DNA from: Apoderus coryli
Lineage: Eukaryota > Arthropoda > Insecta > Coleoptera > Attelabidae
DNA length: 64,000 nucleotides
Direction of reading: 5' to 3'
Assembly: GCA_911728435.2 (NCBI GenBank)
Contig: OU452203.1
Location: 13,289,651 to 13,353,650 of the forward strand
Part shown: in pieces, positions 37,512 through 49,600 of the stretch
Layout: each line of letters starts with the position of its first letter
Position numbering within the stretch: position 1 is the first letter of the stretch
The notes under the pieces: generated by a model
Seen by the model: only the letters and a program-made list of their open reading frames with translations
What the model was told of the DNA's origin: nothing
The model's database searches: none
Translations under genes and position numbers: made by a program

Positions 37512-39383
37512 TTTAGCAATTTCTCAAAACTACACAAATTACTATATTTTTATGTAATGTGTACGTAGATTATGTACATGCTATGTATTTAAACTTTCAA
37601 ATGTTTAATGAAATATTTCATAATTCAATTTTGCGAATTTTATTGTTGCTTGTTGATTTTTTCTCTCTCTAGTGAAAAACTTTCTATAGTGCAATTTCGG
37701 TCGACATTTTGGTCTTTCAATATATAGAGGTTCGACTGTATATTATTATTATAAAATTATTGGTTTGCATGACGGTAACACTGCTAGCGGGGAAATTGCC
37801 ACCACCGCTTTAGTAGTCACGATAATCATGGTTTTTTCGTCGATGGTAAGAATCTTGTTTATTTATTTGATGTGCCAGATTTATTAAAATCCACTAGAAA
37901 TAGTTTATTTTCATACATTTTTCATTTACCGGCTTTGATCGAATGAAAATAAAGAGTCGGGGCAAAGTGAGCCATCTATGCCGTTATATGTTCGGTGATA
38001 CAAGTACACGCAGCAAAACTGAAAACTTCGTCGGCTAAGGAAATGAACAGAGCTAGAAAACGATTATTTCGTAAATTTGCTCAAGTAAATTCATTCACAT
38101 TTTTAATATACTTGCGTTTAAGCGTTGTGCGCTTCAGGTTCATATACTTTTTACAACTTTAAACGTTAATTTATCAAAAGTACTTAAATCTACTACTTTT
38201 TAAGCGACATAATGTGATTTTTTTTAATTTTCAATCTTTCAAAAAAAATCTTTTGGGTACGCTGATGGACACCCGAACCAATACACTGTCGCACATATCT
38301 ACACTTTCCAGAAACTCTCCACGTCGAGTTTTTGACTTTACCGGAGTGAGGTTCTCCCGCCGTTATATGTTGTATTACTTAGTATACTTATATATAGTGT
38401 GAGAGATGTAAGAAGGCACTTACTTCCGATATAATCGGAAGTGCTATACCTATAAACGTCCTTCATGTTAGCGATCATGGACATGTCTTTAAAATATTTG
38501 TGAAAAGGCTTAAAATATAATATAATCACGATTTCTACAAAACCTGATATGAACAAATCTACAACAATCTAAATAGATTAATGTGAAAACCTAGTTTCAG
38601 TCTCAGATTCATAATTTACAATGAGGTGTAAAATAAACAAAAGTACGTACCTACAAACGTAAAAATATATTCTCTTATCCAGTCAACACAAAAATAAACG
38701 GATTGAAAATAACCACTATTTTAATTAATTTCATTATTGACAACCTTTTGATAACCTGAAGGTTGAGGATGACTAAAGTATATGCAATTGGATACAAGAT
38801 ATTTTACAATTTCGTAGCAACAATTCATAATTACTTAAAATGAACTGCGTAGGTACCTATTATCAATAAATTTTTAATTAATAGTTTTATTGTACATCAT
38901 CATCATCAGATCTGTGTTACGTAACATACAACTGACCAACAACATGAAATATACCTAGTTTCATTTGGCATGTTGTCTGCTCAAATAATAGATGTCGCTT
39001 TCTCATTTCACCCATACACCTGCAGAGCATCACTGAAGAATCGTGGGTTTCTGCACAGTGGAGTACGAGGCAACTATTTATATTTTCAGAGCAATATTTG
39101 TGTTGTATACAATTATTTGATAATTTTGTCTAAGCGTAAAAATTCTTATGATGATTTATTACGACTTTCGATAAGGATTATCAACACAACAGTAAATGAA
39201 TATCACCTAATTTCCACGATTGTCAATGAAGCTCCATCCTTTCCCACTGTGAATTTCTCACTGACGATGTTGGTAAAGGTCGTCAAAAAATTAGTTGGTG
39301 TGCCCGAAATCATTGATGCTGTGCAAAAACTCATCACGAAAGATCGTCATGAAACAGCCAAAGGATCAGCCTCGATATTACAC
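37512..39383. other. AT-rich intronic DNA
   Basis: It holds the 37,937-38,005 copy of the segment shared with the 55.2-55.7 kb element. A 145-codon frame at 38,970-39,407 (plus strand) shows no domain that I recognise. Confidence 0.5.
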
Positions 39384-39770
39384 CTAGAACTCGACGGTGG
39401 CCCTTAACCCAAATATATTGTATATTTTTGTTTTTGTCAATATTATAGTGAAGTTCCATAATTTCACAAATAGTGTTTTTGTGGACAGCTTTAGAGTTTT
39501 TGTTTGAGAACCGACTGCCGAATTAGACTTTGAGCCGTCCACAAATGTATTTAGCAATTCCGAACTGTGATTCAGGAGATCATTTACAACGTGGTTGTTG
39601 ATTACGTGAAAAGGCGTATAATTGATGGGAAATACAACATCCATCCTAACGAAAACTTTCCTTAACTTGGCAGAGAAAAGTGGTGAGTTTATAGATTCGT
39701 TAAAGAACTCGTCCAAATCATTTGTGTCTAGAAAAACTTTACATAAGGGTGGAAAGATTTTGATATCCAA
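39384..39770 (-). pseudogene. Possible non-LTR retrotransposon RNase H fragment
   Basis: A 128-codon open frame holds NTFVDGSKSNSAVGS, which resembles the first motif of retrotransposon RNase H domains (xxTDGSKxxxxVG), preceded by sequence that could link RT and RNase H. The rest does not match obviously. It could be chance, but a DGSK motif in this setting is suggestive. Confidence 0.4.
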
Positions 39771-40334
39771 TACTTAGTTGTTAGGACGGCTGTAGTTACT
39801 CGTAAGATTTAACTCAAAAGGAATTCAGATGAAATCGTGGCACCTACTGAATTTGTATAAATTTATAATAAAATATTTAACTTTACTATAAAAATATCAA
39901 GCCTAAGCCTATTAAATCATTCTCAAACCATCCCTTTATTTTAAAGTACACTACAATAAAATCTTCTGACGTTTCGGTATTATATATATTAATAAAAGCT
40001 GTTAAGGGTAAAATTCTACATTGATGAGCTTAATGGTTTTCAAAGACTGTTTATTAGTTTTACTGAAATATCTTTCAACTAAATAGTAACGAAAAATTAT
40101 TGTAAATGATGTGCAAATGAATGGCAAACTGAAATGTCAATGAAACTGAGTTAAATTAATTGTTTATGAGCTGAAACAACAAAAACAAACACTAAAAAGG
40201 GTTAAGAAAGTATCCAAAAAAAAAGTATGATTTATGCTTTTGAAGTTTTATTTTAATTTTCATTGTATATAACCTTCTCAGCGATTGTATACACACCATA
40301 TAATATAAATTCGAGAAGAGCAAAACGATTTGGA

Positions 40335-40450
40335 ACTCACTGACCCGCGCGCGTCGTTTTGGCGTCGCGACGGCACTTGAGAGGTTGCAAACAACGTACA
40401 GAGAGAGAAACTTTAAATATAAAGTATATAGGGGTACATACACTTATTGT
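40335..40450 (-). promoter_or_regulatory. Small GC-rich island with TATA-like box and strong splice donor; possible alternative 5' exon
   Basis: On the minus strand a TATA-like stretch (TATATACTTTATATTTAAA) is followed by a GC-rich segment rich in CGCG, ending at the near-consensus donor GGTCA/GTGAGT (donor about 40,338-40,343). In the frame of the ATG at 40,441-40,443 the exon would end in phase 1, compatible with the zinc-finger exons, but the TATA-like position suggests a short non-coding first exon. It lies inside the inferred intron 1. Confidence 0.3.
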
Positions 40451-42953
40451 TTGTCCTTTATTTTCTTCTTTTTAGATTTTCATGTTGGACGAGATACAAG
40501 TTTTGGTGTCCTTGAAACTTGGCTTTTGATGTCTGAAGTACACACGTGAGAGTACAGAAAGACAGTGGAGATGATATGTTAAAGTTTAAGCATTGAATAT
40601 TGAATTGATTGATTGAATTTTGTTTTTTAAGTTTATAATAGGTAATTTGAGGATTATAAACATTTATATCAGCGAACCATTTAAAAATACAAATTTCTTT
40701 CCTACTTGTTTATATAAATCATGTCAGCGTATTCATATGTGTCAAACATAAGTGGAGCAACATTTTTCTTGAAAAAGACATAGCAGTCATGTAATATAAA
40801 CATTTGTATTGTGCTTCACATTTGTCAGACTTCGTGTTTCCCCTTGTGAATTTACATGTACAATTGCTATTTGTCCACGCCCACTGGTAAATAATCCTTA
40901 TCTGAGAGTCAAGTTAACAACCAATCATAGAATATAGAAAATATAAGAGTGTATTGTAATTAAACCAATAATGGGTACCTACACAGTGTCAAAAAATCAT
41001 GCTTAATTGCCAACGCTATTTGAAAAGTATAGTTATTAAAGGATTGGATTTTTATGGTTTAAGATGGCTGAGAAGTTGATTGGCATCCGGTTTGCACTAC
41101 GATTTCCCAAACGGAAGGAGATATTTAAACAGGAGGTTCCGTAGAAAGGAGCAGCATGGGTTCTGCATCAAGACCAAGACATTTCTCGACAAAGACAGTC
41201 TTGCACGGTTTCACTTTTGTCTCTAAAATAAGACGGTTGACCAAAAACTTGTGAACCTATAAATCATTGATAATAAATTTCATACAGCAATTTATTTCAA
41301 TTAAATTATTTAGGCGCCTTTTAGTTTATTCCGTATATTCAATGAAAGATTTTTGGCTGTACTGCAGTGTCACGTGGTTATTGGTTTGGTGTATGGAGTC
41401 AAGGTTACTCTTATAGTTTATTGTCCAATATAGTATGAACCTGTGTTGCAAAGTATCTCGAATTTGGATACCACATGATCCTATATATAGTGACTTTTGT
41501 AAGAGAACCTTCACAAATGTCAGGTTCCAAATTGACTTAACAAAAAGTCTGATACACTTAACCTTGCTGGACATTTACACGATTGTGCTCTGGAAGAACA
41601 AAGGTCCAATACTCAGCCAAAGAAATACGTTGAATTCGGTGTTATTCATGTTATAAAAGTTTGAACAAACATTCCAAAGATGACTGCAAATCACGACGTT
41701 GACAATGATTTTAAATGGACAACTATTTTTCGATTCTGAGAAGTATAACATGGCTTGAAAGACCGTGAAAGACTACACATTAGATGACTAAAAAGAAGCA
41801 ATATAAATTCCGTTGGTTACCCTTACATCTTGAAGCCTATCTATATAGGTTATCTAGGTTTTACTTATCCTATAAGGATTTCTGTAATTTTGACCACCAC
41901 CAAGGAACCATCTCTGCATTAGATATTTGAATTGATAGAATATTTGTTTGTACCACTCACATCATTAGAGTTGATGTGGAGAAACCCGCCAGGATTGTAT
42001 TAAATTATGAACATAACTGTGAAATAAGTTTTGTAAAAGGAATACACATAATTGTTAACATATTTTTTATACAAACGATTATCAGCCTAATGAACTGGTA
42101 CTTACTTACATAAATACATAAAATATGATTAATTTAATTGGGAAACTGGTTTATTTACAAATACTAATTAAAATTGATCAAAATGCGTTTTTATACGTAC
42201 TACCTAATATCGATCTCATCGGAATTCAACGTAAGGCATTATATGCCGGCAACAGGCAGGTGCTGGGATATGGTTTGTCCTTGAATGAGAAATGCCCAGA
42301 TTTTAAATGAAGTTCTTCGTCTACTTTAGAGACACTCTTATTATTATTTCTTTATTTTTAATATTATCACCTGTACAGGTTGTTCCATCGATACTGTATT
42401 AACTACAGTTGGAGTGCATTGTCGAAGAGACTCATCTGATTAATTATTTCTGGTAAAACTCACCTTTTCTAATAGACATAGACCCATTTCTATAGGGTAA
42501 AAAATTCCCAAATCGTTAACTAATAAACGAAAATGAAATTTATACTCTCGTATTTTAATAAGCTATGGACATTAGTGATAATCTACTAATACTCAAGGTA
42601 AGTTCCATCGCGATGGGACCGAAAACCAATATTTCATGTTTGTCAAACCAATGTTCTAGGATAAATAAGGGGTTAGCGTTTTTGAAACTATTTATTTTCT
42701 TATAGTTCTTACGATTTTTTCTCTCATTACTGTATAGGTCGGTTACAAACAATAATCAAAATCTGTAGCTCCACGGCCCTGTGTGTGTGTTTCTTTCAAA
42801 AGCCTGTAATGGAGCTCTGTCTACATTGGAATTTAGAAGGGAATGCATAACTTATACCACAGTATATCTAATATATTATATATTCTGTGTTTATACTTAT
42901 ATTAGGTTTCCCAATGTCCTTTTAACATTTTAATAAGCAAATCTCAGGCTATT
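40451..42953. other. AT-rich intronic DNA, nothing recognised
   Basis: Only short chance frames. Confidence 0.5.
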
Positions 42954-43550
42954 AGTTTTTCAATCCAAGGATTCTGGATTTTTCTGGTTTGTAGGGATCC
43001 TAAATCTTCCGCTATAATTTCGGCTTTATCAAACAAAAGTGCAGGAATACCTCTTTTGAGGCTCTAATTTCACCTCCACCAGCATCGTCTTTAGTTTAAC
43101 CATGTTAAAAATTCCTTGTGTTTGTTGTTTGTTCTGTTTATTTTAAAATATCAGTTTTTCAATCCAAGGATTCTGGATTTTTCTAGTTTGTAGGGGTCCT
43201 AAATCTTCCGATATAATTTCGGCTTTATCAAACAAAAGTGCAGGAATACCTCTTTTGAGGCTCTAATTTTTCCGCCACCAGCATCGTCTTTAGATCAACC
43301 ATGTTAAAAATTCCTTGGGTTTGTTGTTTGTTCTGTTTATTTTAAAATATCAGTTTAAAAACAAATAGCTATATCCTAAATCTTCCGCTATAATTTCGGC
43401 ATTATCAAACAAAAGTGCAGGAATACCTCTTTTGAGGCTCTAATTTCTCCGCCACCAGCACCGTCTTTAGATCAACCATGTTAAAAATTCCTTGGGTTTG
43501 TTGCTTGTTCTGTTTATTTTAAAATCTCAATTTAAAAACAAATAGCTAGC
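42954..43550 (+). repeat. Three-copy tandem repeat, period about 199 bp
   Basis: Copy 1 starts at 42,954 and copy 2 at 43,153. Copy 3 (from about 43,370) has lost the first part and starts with CCTAAATCTTCCGCTATAAT. Shared blocks include GTGCAGGAATACCTCTTTTG and CATGTTAAAAATTCCTTG. Divergence is a few per cent, so it is young relative to its surroundings. Confidence 0.9.
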
Positions 43551-43559
43551 TAAATTCCC

Positions 43560-44900
43560 AGAAAGTGTTGTCAGATAATGTTTTACAAATCACCCTATTC
43601 CGCTGCTTCGCAGCTAAACAACTTAGCCTGGATTTATTAAACTTGAAATAAGAAGCAAGGCTTAACTTAACTAATAAATTCTCGGACAATGAAAATGCAG
43701 CAAACCTAACAAAATTAAAGTTATCAAGGTTTGTAGCGCTCCCCATTTTAAAGCGCTCCTGCTGAACAACCGCGCCGTAAATATGGTTGTATTGGGCAGT
43801 CCAACAATCCATTTAAATATAATTATTATGTCTCTGTCATGTAGCCCTGCAGCTTCCTGAGATAACAAGTTTGCTTGAATTCCGGGTTTGTTAAAATTTA
43901 AATTGTGAAAGCAACTAAAGCAATGTTTTACCTTGCCAAAGATCTTGCTAAGTTCATTAAAAATGCTGACATTCAGATTGAAGGATACTGGAGGGCCCCA
44001 CCGTAAATCCGGTGATCAATTCATTCAATGGTAATTTCGCAAAATGATTCAAACGAGGAGGCCATGCTTCCCAACTCAACTCAATCATAATCTGGTCAAC
44101 AAATTTTTCATTTAAGGTTTGTGGAGAGCCGTAATTGTCCAGAGCTCCCACTACGGCACTCTCGCCGTAAATTTGGCTATATTGGACAGTTAAAATACTT
44201 CCATATATTTAAGTAAGTAATTCAAGAATAATCGTGAATCTCTTATTTAAACCGCATTGATTGAAGCTCGGTTGACACTGTTTTGTTAGTTCAACAAAGA
44301 TCCTGCAAAGTTCTCTTAATGCTGATAAAATGAGTCATTAACTAATTTGCGACATGACCCAGACTTCAGTTGCGATAACTTCACTTCAATCAACAACTTT
44401 GCTCGAATTTGATTAAGCGAAAGTAACCCTTGTCTCGCTTTAGTTTACCAATGTCGGTTTGACAGAAAGTTTACTATAAGCTGATAAAAAGAGTCAGCAA
44501 AAAAACTGATGCACTTAGGGTTATGGGTCTAAGTTTGTGAAGGCCGTTTAAGTTTGGCTGTATACCTATCTAATTTTCTCGAGTTAAGCTTTGTTAAAAC
44601 TGAAAGCAATTTAAATAATGTTTTGGCCTAGAATCTTTGAATTCAAGGTCTGTGGAGGTCCTCAGTTGTACCGAGTTTGCACTTCGAAGATTAACCTTAG
44701 ATCTCTTATTTCAACAACTTAAAATAGAAATTGAGGAGACACCGATTTACTAAAAGATTCTTTTATCAGCCTAAAAAAGATCCTTTTAAGATCTTCTATT
44801 GTGACAACCCGGCTGTTATTCCGGCTCTGTCGGAGTCCACCAATATAGTCATTCATTTCAATTTAATTAACACTTTGGAATGATACCCACAGTGGAATTA
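43560..44900. repeat. Older, diverged long-period repeats
   Basis: Blocks such as CGCCGTAAATATGGTTGTATTGG (first 20 bases at about 43,780) and CGCCGTAAATTTGGCTATAT (about 44,164) recur at about 380-390 bp with their surroundings. No coding potential is evident. Confidence 0.45.
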
Positions 44901-45338
44901 GGAATTGATATGTTTATTCATTATTGTTCTTTTTCTACTCAAATGCTTCAGATGAACAATTTGCTTATTGGATTTATTAAATTTGAAATCTTAACCAATA
45001 ATGTTTATTGCAATTCTATGAAAATAATGACAAGCTGAATCATCAAAAATTGAAGTAACTCTGATCAATTGTAGAAATTGTGGTACTCAAAATGTATGCT
45101 CCGGTCTCGGATAGTGCAAAAATCCAGCAACAATGACAATCATTTAAATCAAAAACAAATAAATTTAATTGAGAACCTTACGTTATAATTTTGTATTGAA
45201 ATTAATTTACTATTATTTGTTATTGAGTCATAAAATTAAGAATAGTACCCACTTAACTATTTATAATAGACTTTCGTCATACACACAATTACTTAAATCA
45301 ATCCAATATGAATTAATACAATTTAAAAATGTCCCTAC

Positions 45339-45426
45339 CTTGCGAAATGCAGTACATAATCTGTCTGGGCACTTTAAGACCCGCCGCCAGACATGCGGCG
45401 AAAGAGGCCGAAAAATTGATGGCCAT
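45339..45426 (-). CDS. Candidate first coding exon of the zinc-finger gene (29 codons)
   Basis: On the minus strand an ATG (45,424-45,426, context AAATATGGCC) opens 29 codons beginning MAINFSASFAACLAAG and ending at the donor CAAG/GTAGGG. The exon leaves one base (G) of a split codon. Both zinc-finger exons begin with AT of a split codon, so either join gives GAT (Asp) and keeps the frame. An in-frame TAA lies six codons upstream of the ATG, supporting this start. Base composition is richer in GC than the flanks. The GC-rich island at 45,690-46,010 lies just upstream in transcription order. I do not recognise the peptide; it has no domain. The assignment rests on phase, donor, start context and location, not on homology. 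Introns to the two terminal exons would be about 23.5 and 31.2 kb. Confidence 0.55.
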
Positions 45427-45689
45427 ATTTAATTTGGATTTTTATTTATCCTTGTCGCACTATAGTCACATAATTTATTTGAAATTTCCGGCACGGAAAA
45501 ATTAAAAAAAACATTATTTTAATAAATAAAATCACCACTTAAAATAAATGTTTAAAATATACAAAAGCGCGCGATCACATTTTTGTTTATTTGTATTCGT
45601 TTATTTACATGATTAATGTTTATTCCAGGATGCGTCGTGTTGTTGTTGTTTTCTATTTTATAGATAAATAAATAATAAAATAATAAGTA

Positions 45690-46010
45690 GAATTATTTCA
45701 TTCCAAAAGAGCGCGCCAAAGTAACTGAGTATATGTACATATAATAGTTGGTTAAAACTGAAACGGATGATGACGGAGGACCGGCTTGCAGCGCGCTGCA
45801 CTGCTTGTTCCGAGTTGCATACACATTATTCGCCCAAAAAGATCGCGTTTGGTGGTTGGGGGAGGTGGGCGGCAGCGGCGGGTGTTCCGATGGGGGACCT
45901 GCAGGGGGCGGAGGTCGCTATAGATAGTGGTGGTAGGAGAGTGAGACGACGACGGCGACGACGGTGGTGCTTTTCTGGCTCGTCGCGGTGAGTGATGCAA
46001 GTGGGTGCAG
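45690..46010. promoter_or_regulatory. GC-rich, CpG-rich island; candidate promoter of the zinc-finger gene
   Basis: A sharply GC-rich stretch (about 45,765-46,010, with GCGCGC, GACGACG and GGGGG runs) sits in otherwise AT-rich DNA, immediately upstream of the candidate first exon on the minus strand. On the minus strand an initiator-like TCAGTT occurs at 45,723-45,728, some 300 bases before the ATG. On the plus strand a strong donor (GTCGCG/GTGAGTG, at about 45,989) could end a divergent first exon. The open frames across the island in both directions are low-complexity and probably not coding. Confidence 0.45.
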
Positions 46011-46522
46011 TGTTGCCGGCATGTGGGTCAACTTTAATTTTTCAGGGTTAGCTAGGTACTTACTGTATGAAGTTCAGTGATATATATTTTTCTACTTCAG
46101 ACAGATGGATTATTGACTTTTTTTCTATATTAATATACAGTATGACACTAAGATCTGTATTCGGCTGGCTTACTAGGTAGGTATATCAGTTTTTGTTAGA
46201 AAATGTTTTCAAAAATCTGACTAGGCTACTGGATTTACAAAAAATTACATGCAAAATTTAATCATTCATGATTTTATAGCTAAAAAAATATTATTATCAA
46301 ATTTTTTACAAAATTTATTAGGTTTTTATAGCCTTGAAAAGATTAATAATTCAGTTACAATTAAAATCATTCATTTGGTTCACAAACTGCACGGCGTACT
46401 ATTCTACAAATCCACATTTTAATTCTAAACGCTTGTCAATTCTTTAACGCCAGTAAGATCTGTTTCTGCAGCGCCGTAACTAGGACTGGGCAAAGGCAGC
46501 ACTTGCCGCGGAAGCGAACTTT

Positions 46523-47607
46523 ATGGGGGCGCCAAGGGCAATCGTTGTAACTATTTTTAAGAAGGGAGATAGAACCAATATTGAAACCTATCGCTCTATA
46601 TCAATCCTTAGTGTTTCCTCCAAAGTTATAGAGAAGGTGGTGGCTCAGAGAACCGTAAGTGAGTCGCAGCAGAGTTTTCGAAAAGGATTTTCTATAGAAA
46701 CGGCATGCGTCGAATTTGTTCAATGCGTTTATAATGCTCTGGATGCCAATAAAGTGGAGGTTGTGGTGTTGTTTGACCTTGCTCGTGTCTTTGTATCGGA
46801 TAAACTTAATTCCATTGGTATTAGCGGTAGTATTAACAAGTTCTTCCGATCGTTTTTGGATTCGAAAAGCTTTGCAGTGAGAAACAGGGGAAGCGTTTCG
46901 GATGTGTTTGATCTTGACTTGAATTTTAAGGCCCATGTTGAGACGGTTTGTGTTAAACTCAACAAATGTTTTTCTTGTTCTTTCATTAAAAGCCTCCCTT
47001 AACATTCGCGAGATTTTGAGTGTTTACTACAGTTCTGTTCAATCAGTTCTGTCCGATTAATTTTTGACATTCCATATCGCCATTCTTGTAGGGAGGTTTT
47101 TGAAACCAAAACACTCTTAACAGTTGCTTCATTATTTATGTATAGAAGTTTATTGTCCCTATTTAGAGTTAAAGCAGGATTGCACAATTATAATACCAGA
47201 AGAGGAAATAATATTTTGCACAGAAGGCATACTCTAGAACTATACAAAAGATCTCCGATTTATGTGGGTGGCTCGCTGTATATTTTGCCTAGTTTGAATA
47301 AATTCAAAAAAGCTATTAAGAATTTTTATTCTCGGGGGTTTTTTATACGTTTGAGCAATTTAACAACCACGTGTTGTTTGGCAATTAAGTGTTTCTTGTT
47401 TTTGTTTGTCACACAATGTAATTGACTGTAAATTAAAAATTGTATGTCTTTTTAATTTAAATTTATATTTTTGTAAATAGGTAACTGTGATTCTTTTTGT
47501 ATGTTAGTGTTTATTTGTTTGTGTGTTTACTATTTAGTTAAGTTGTGACAATTCTCTATACTATGTATATAGGAAAAATTGAGACAATAAAGAATTACAT
47601 TACATTA
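46523..47607 (+). pseudogene. Internally deleted non-LTR retrotransposon (jockey/CR1-type) with TTACA-repeat tail
   Basis: The frame opens with VTIFKKGDRTNIETYRSISI and SKVIEKVV, then QQSFRKGFSIETACVEFVQ and VVVLFDLARVF (RT motif A region). At RGSVSDVFD it jumps directly to LDLNFKAHVETVC, so motif B and the catalytic YADD are deleted. A second stretch (47,138-47,425) gives LHNYNTRRGNNILHRRHTLEL and SPIYVGGSLY, the usual C-terminus of these elements. The copy ends AATAAAGAATTACATTACATTAC, a short tandem 3' tail as seen in several non-LTR clades. It has no endonuclease and no catalytic core and so is inactive. Confidence 0.82.
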
Positions 47608-47689
47608 CTTCGACAAAAAAATGGAATTAAAAAAAAAAAGACAGAACCATATTTATTTAGGCAATAAGCAATAATTATTGTAATTTTAA

Positions 47690-48617
47690 TAAACGTAAAA
47701 AGCAAGTGTATATTTGTTCTAAACTACTATTTTAATAAAATACCTCATGCAATAAACTTTAAAGAAGTAATTGATTTACTTAATAAAATACAGGCTGCAG
47801 ACGAAAATTCAAATTCTAGTTCAGATTCTGATACTGCTGATTCAAGATCAATTCTAAGTTTGCTTTCTTGTTTTCTGGAATGTTATTTTATCTAAAATTA
47901 ATAAAGTTAATATACTTCTTCAGGGAATATCTGTAACGGTACTGGGTGGGCCTAATTTAATAAAGGAGTTTGTTGAAGACATTTAATCGCTTAGGGAAAA
48001 TTTACTTGAAATTGTAATTCAAAACTCTAATCAAATTTCTAATTCCGTAGACATGGAACCAGAATTTACAATGAGAAGAACAAGAAAAGTTAAAAAAATG
48101 GCAGGCATGGAACTTAAATGAAGTGAATACATTTTAAATCTTGTACTTGCAAATTTTGATGTATTTCTATCTCACCTGAATTGTGCTTTTAAAAGCGTTG
48201 CAGATGATTTTAATTTTCTAACCGGTTAATCACCTAAAGCGTTCTCTGCAGAATCCATACAACGGCAACTGATTTAATTTGACAATATGATCAAGATTTA
48301 GATGCTTTCGAAATTGACAGATTTAGGTTTCAAGTCACCTAGAAATCTTAAATTTTATGAAAAAGAATTATTGGTAATCTATGTATATCCAAATATTGAT
48401 ATTGCTCTTAGAGTGTTTCTTACCTTGCCAGTCACTACAGCCTCAAGTGACAGATCATTTAGTCAATTAAGATTAAATTAATCAAAAACTATTTAAGATC
48501 ATTTACTGGCTTAATAATATGGCCATTTTAAGTATAGAAAGAAAATTATCCTTATCCATAAATTTTAGCCAAGTAATTGATGACTTTGCTAATTTCAAAG
48601 CGAGAAAATTATTATAA
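47690..48617 (+). pseudogene. hAT transposase pseudogene (ZMYM1-like), C-terminal half
   Basis: Broken frames give KEVIDLLNKIQAADENS, EPEFTMRRTRKVKKM, ANFDVFLSHLNCAFK and YEKELLVIYVYPNIDIALRV. They continue with FLTLPVTTASSDRSFSQLRL, the hAT dimerisation domain (usual LPVTTASNERSFS), and in another frame NMAILSIERKLS and QVIDDFANFKARKLL, ending TAA at 48,615-48,617. Many stops and frameshifts make it non-coding. It supplied the body of the transposon bounded by the 46,469 and 49,052 ends. Confidence 0.82.
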
Positions 48618-49480
48618 TGTTTTTAAATAATTTTTGTTTTTTGTTATTTTACTTAGTATTACTTTATTTTGCCTTGTTGCTGCGATATGTAATATCAAAC
48701 TTGTTCTTTTATTTGTATTTCATGTCACTATATTTATGACTATGTTAGTTTCTTAACGAGATGAGAGTAATTTTTTTAATATCTACCAGAATTTTGTTTT
48801 AATTTTTGTTTTTTGTTATTCTTGTGTATTTTCTCTTTTTGCTGTGAATTACATATCACATATCATCAAAGTTGTTCTTTTATTAGTTATGTCACTATCT
48901 TATATTTTAAAGCAGACATTACTACTACTCGTACCAGTATATAGAAAAAAACATATTATTTTAAATAAGTTGTTGTTACATGTTGATAGAATTAATATCG
49001 AACAGCCAAACTAACCCTGGCCGCGGGCGCTAAATTTCTAGTTACGGCACTGCTAGTCAGGTTTGTATTTTATTAGCATTTAATTTCTGTAAAGTTAGTA
49101 CCCTTATTTTGTGAACTTTTTGTTTCAGTTCCTAACGACTTTCAAAATTTTCATTGAACCAAAACGGCATTATGAATTATGATGGTTACTCATCGAATGA
49201 ATATATAAACTTGTTGTTTGTAAGAAAATGTAAAAACTCATTCGCGTTCAAATTGCCCTTCAGATTGGTTATGATGATAATTGTTTATTTCAATTTAGTG
49301 ACAGCAAATTTGTTTGCAGCAACCTCATTTGTATGTATTCTTCCTGTAGCCAATTCCAAAAGTTAAAATGTTGAATATGATCTCCGGGAGGTCCGCATGG
49401 TTTTTTAGCAACATTTTTAAACACTCGTTTTTTTGAAAAATTAATTATTGCTTGTATAATATTCATAATTTTGTATGAAG

Positions 49481-49600
49481 TAATCCATAACGACGAGGAC
49501 CGGGTTTATTTATTTATTTTTATACAGAGGATCAAATGTAAATTAGTCAGACATGTTTCGGAATCATAATTTCATCACTAGTGGCACTACAAAGAATTCC
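49481..49600 (-). repeat. Decayed member of the hammerhead-bearing repeat family
   Basis: Minus strand GCCACTAGTGATGAAATTA, GATTCCGAAACATGTCTG, then CCTCGTCGTTATGGATTACT. CTGATGA is interrupted by two bases. Confidence 0.5.

Larger units (their letters stand above)
46469..49052 (+). mobile_element. Decayed hAT transposon with a nested non-LTR element
   Basis: The left end CAGCGCCGTAACTAG and right end CTAGTTACGGCACTG are imperfect inverted repeats, and the hAT coding remnant ends about 430 bp before the right end. A non-LTR retrotransposon fragment occupies the left part, so it probably inserted into the hAT element. I could not see a matching 8-bp target duplication (TGTTTCTG left, CTAGTCAG right), so the outer boundary pairing is likely but not proven. 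Confidence 0.65.

Noticed and set aside
38890..38910. TCATCATCAG, a possible minus-strand CTGATGA
   Set aside because: No GAAAC or stem nearby; simple CAT repeat.
45752..46000. 82-codon minus-strand and 74-codon plus-strand frames in the GC island
   Set aside because: Low-complexity products; better explained as promoter or 5' UTR sequence.
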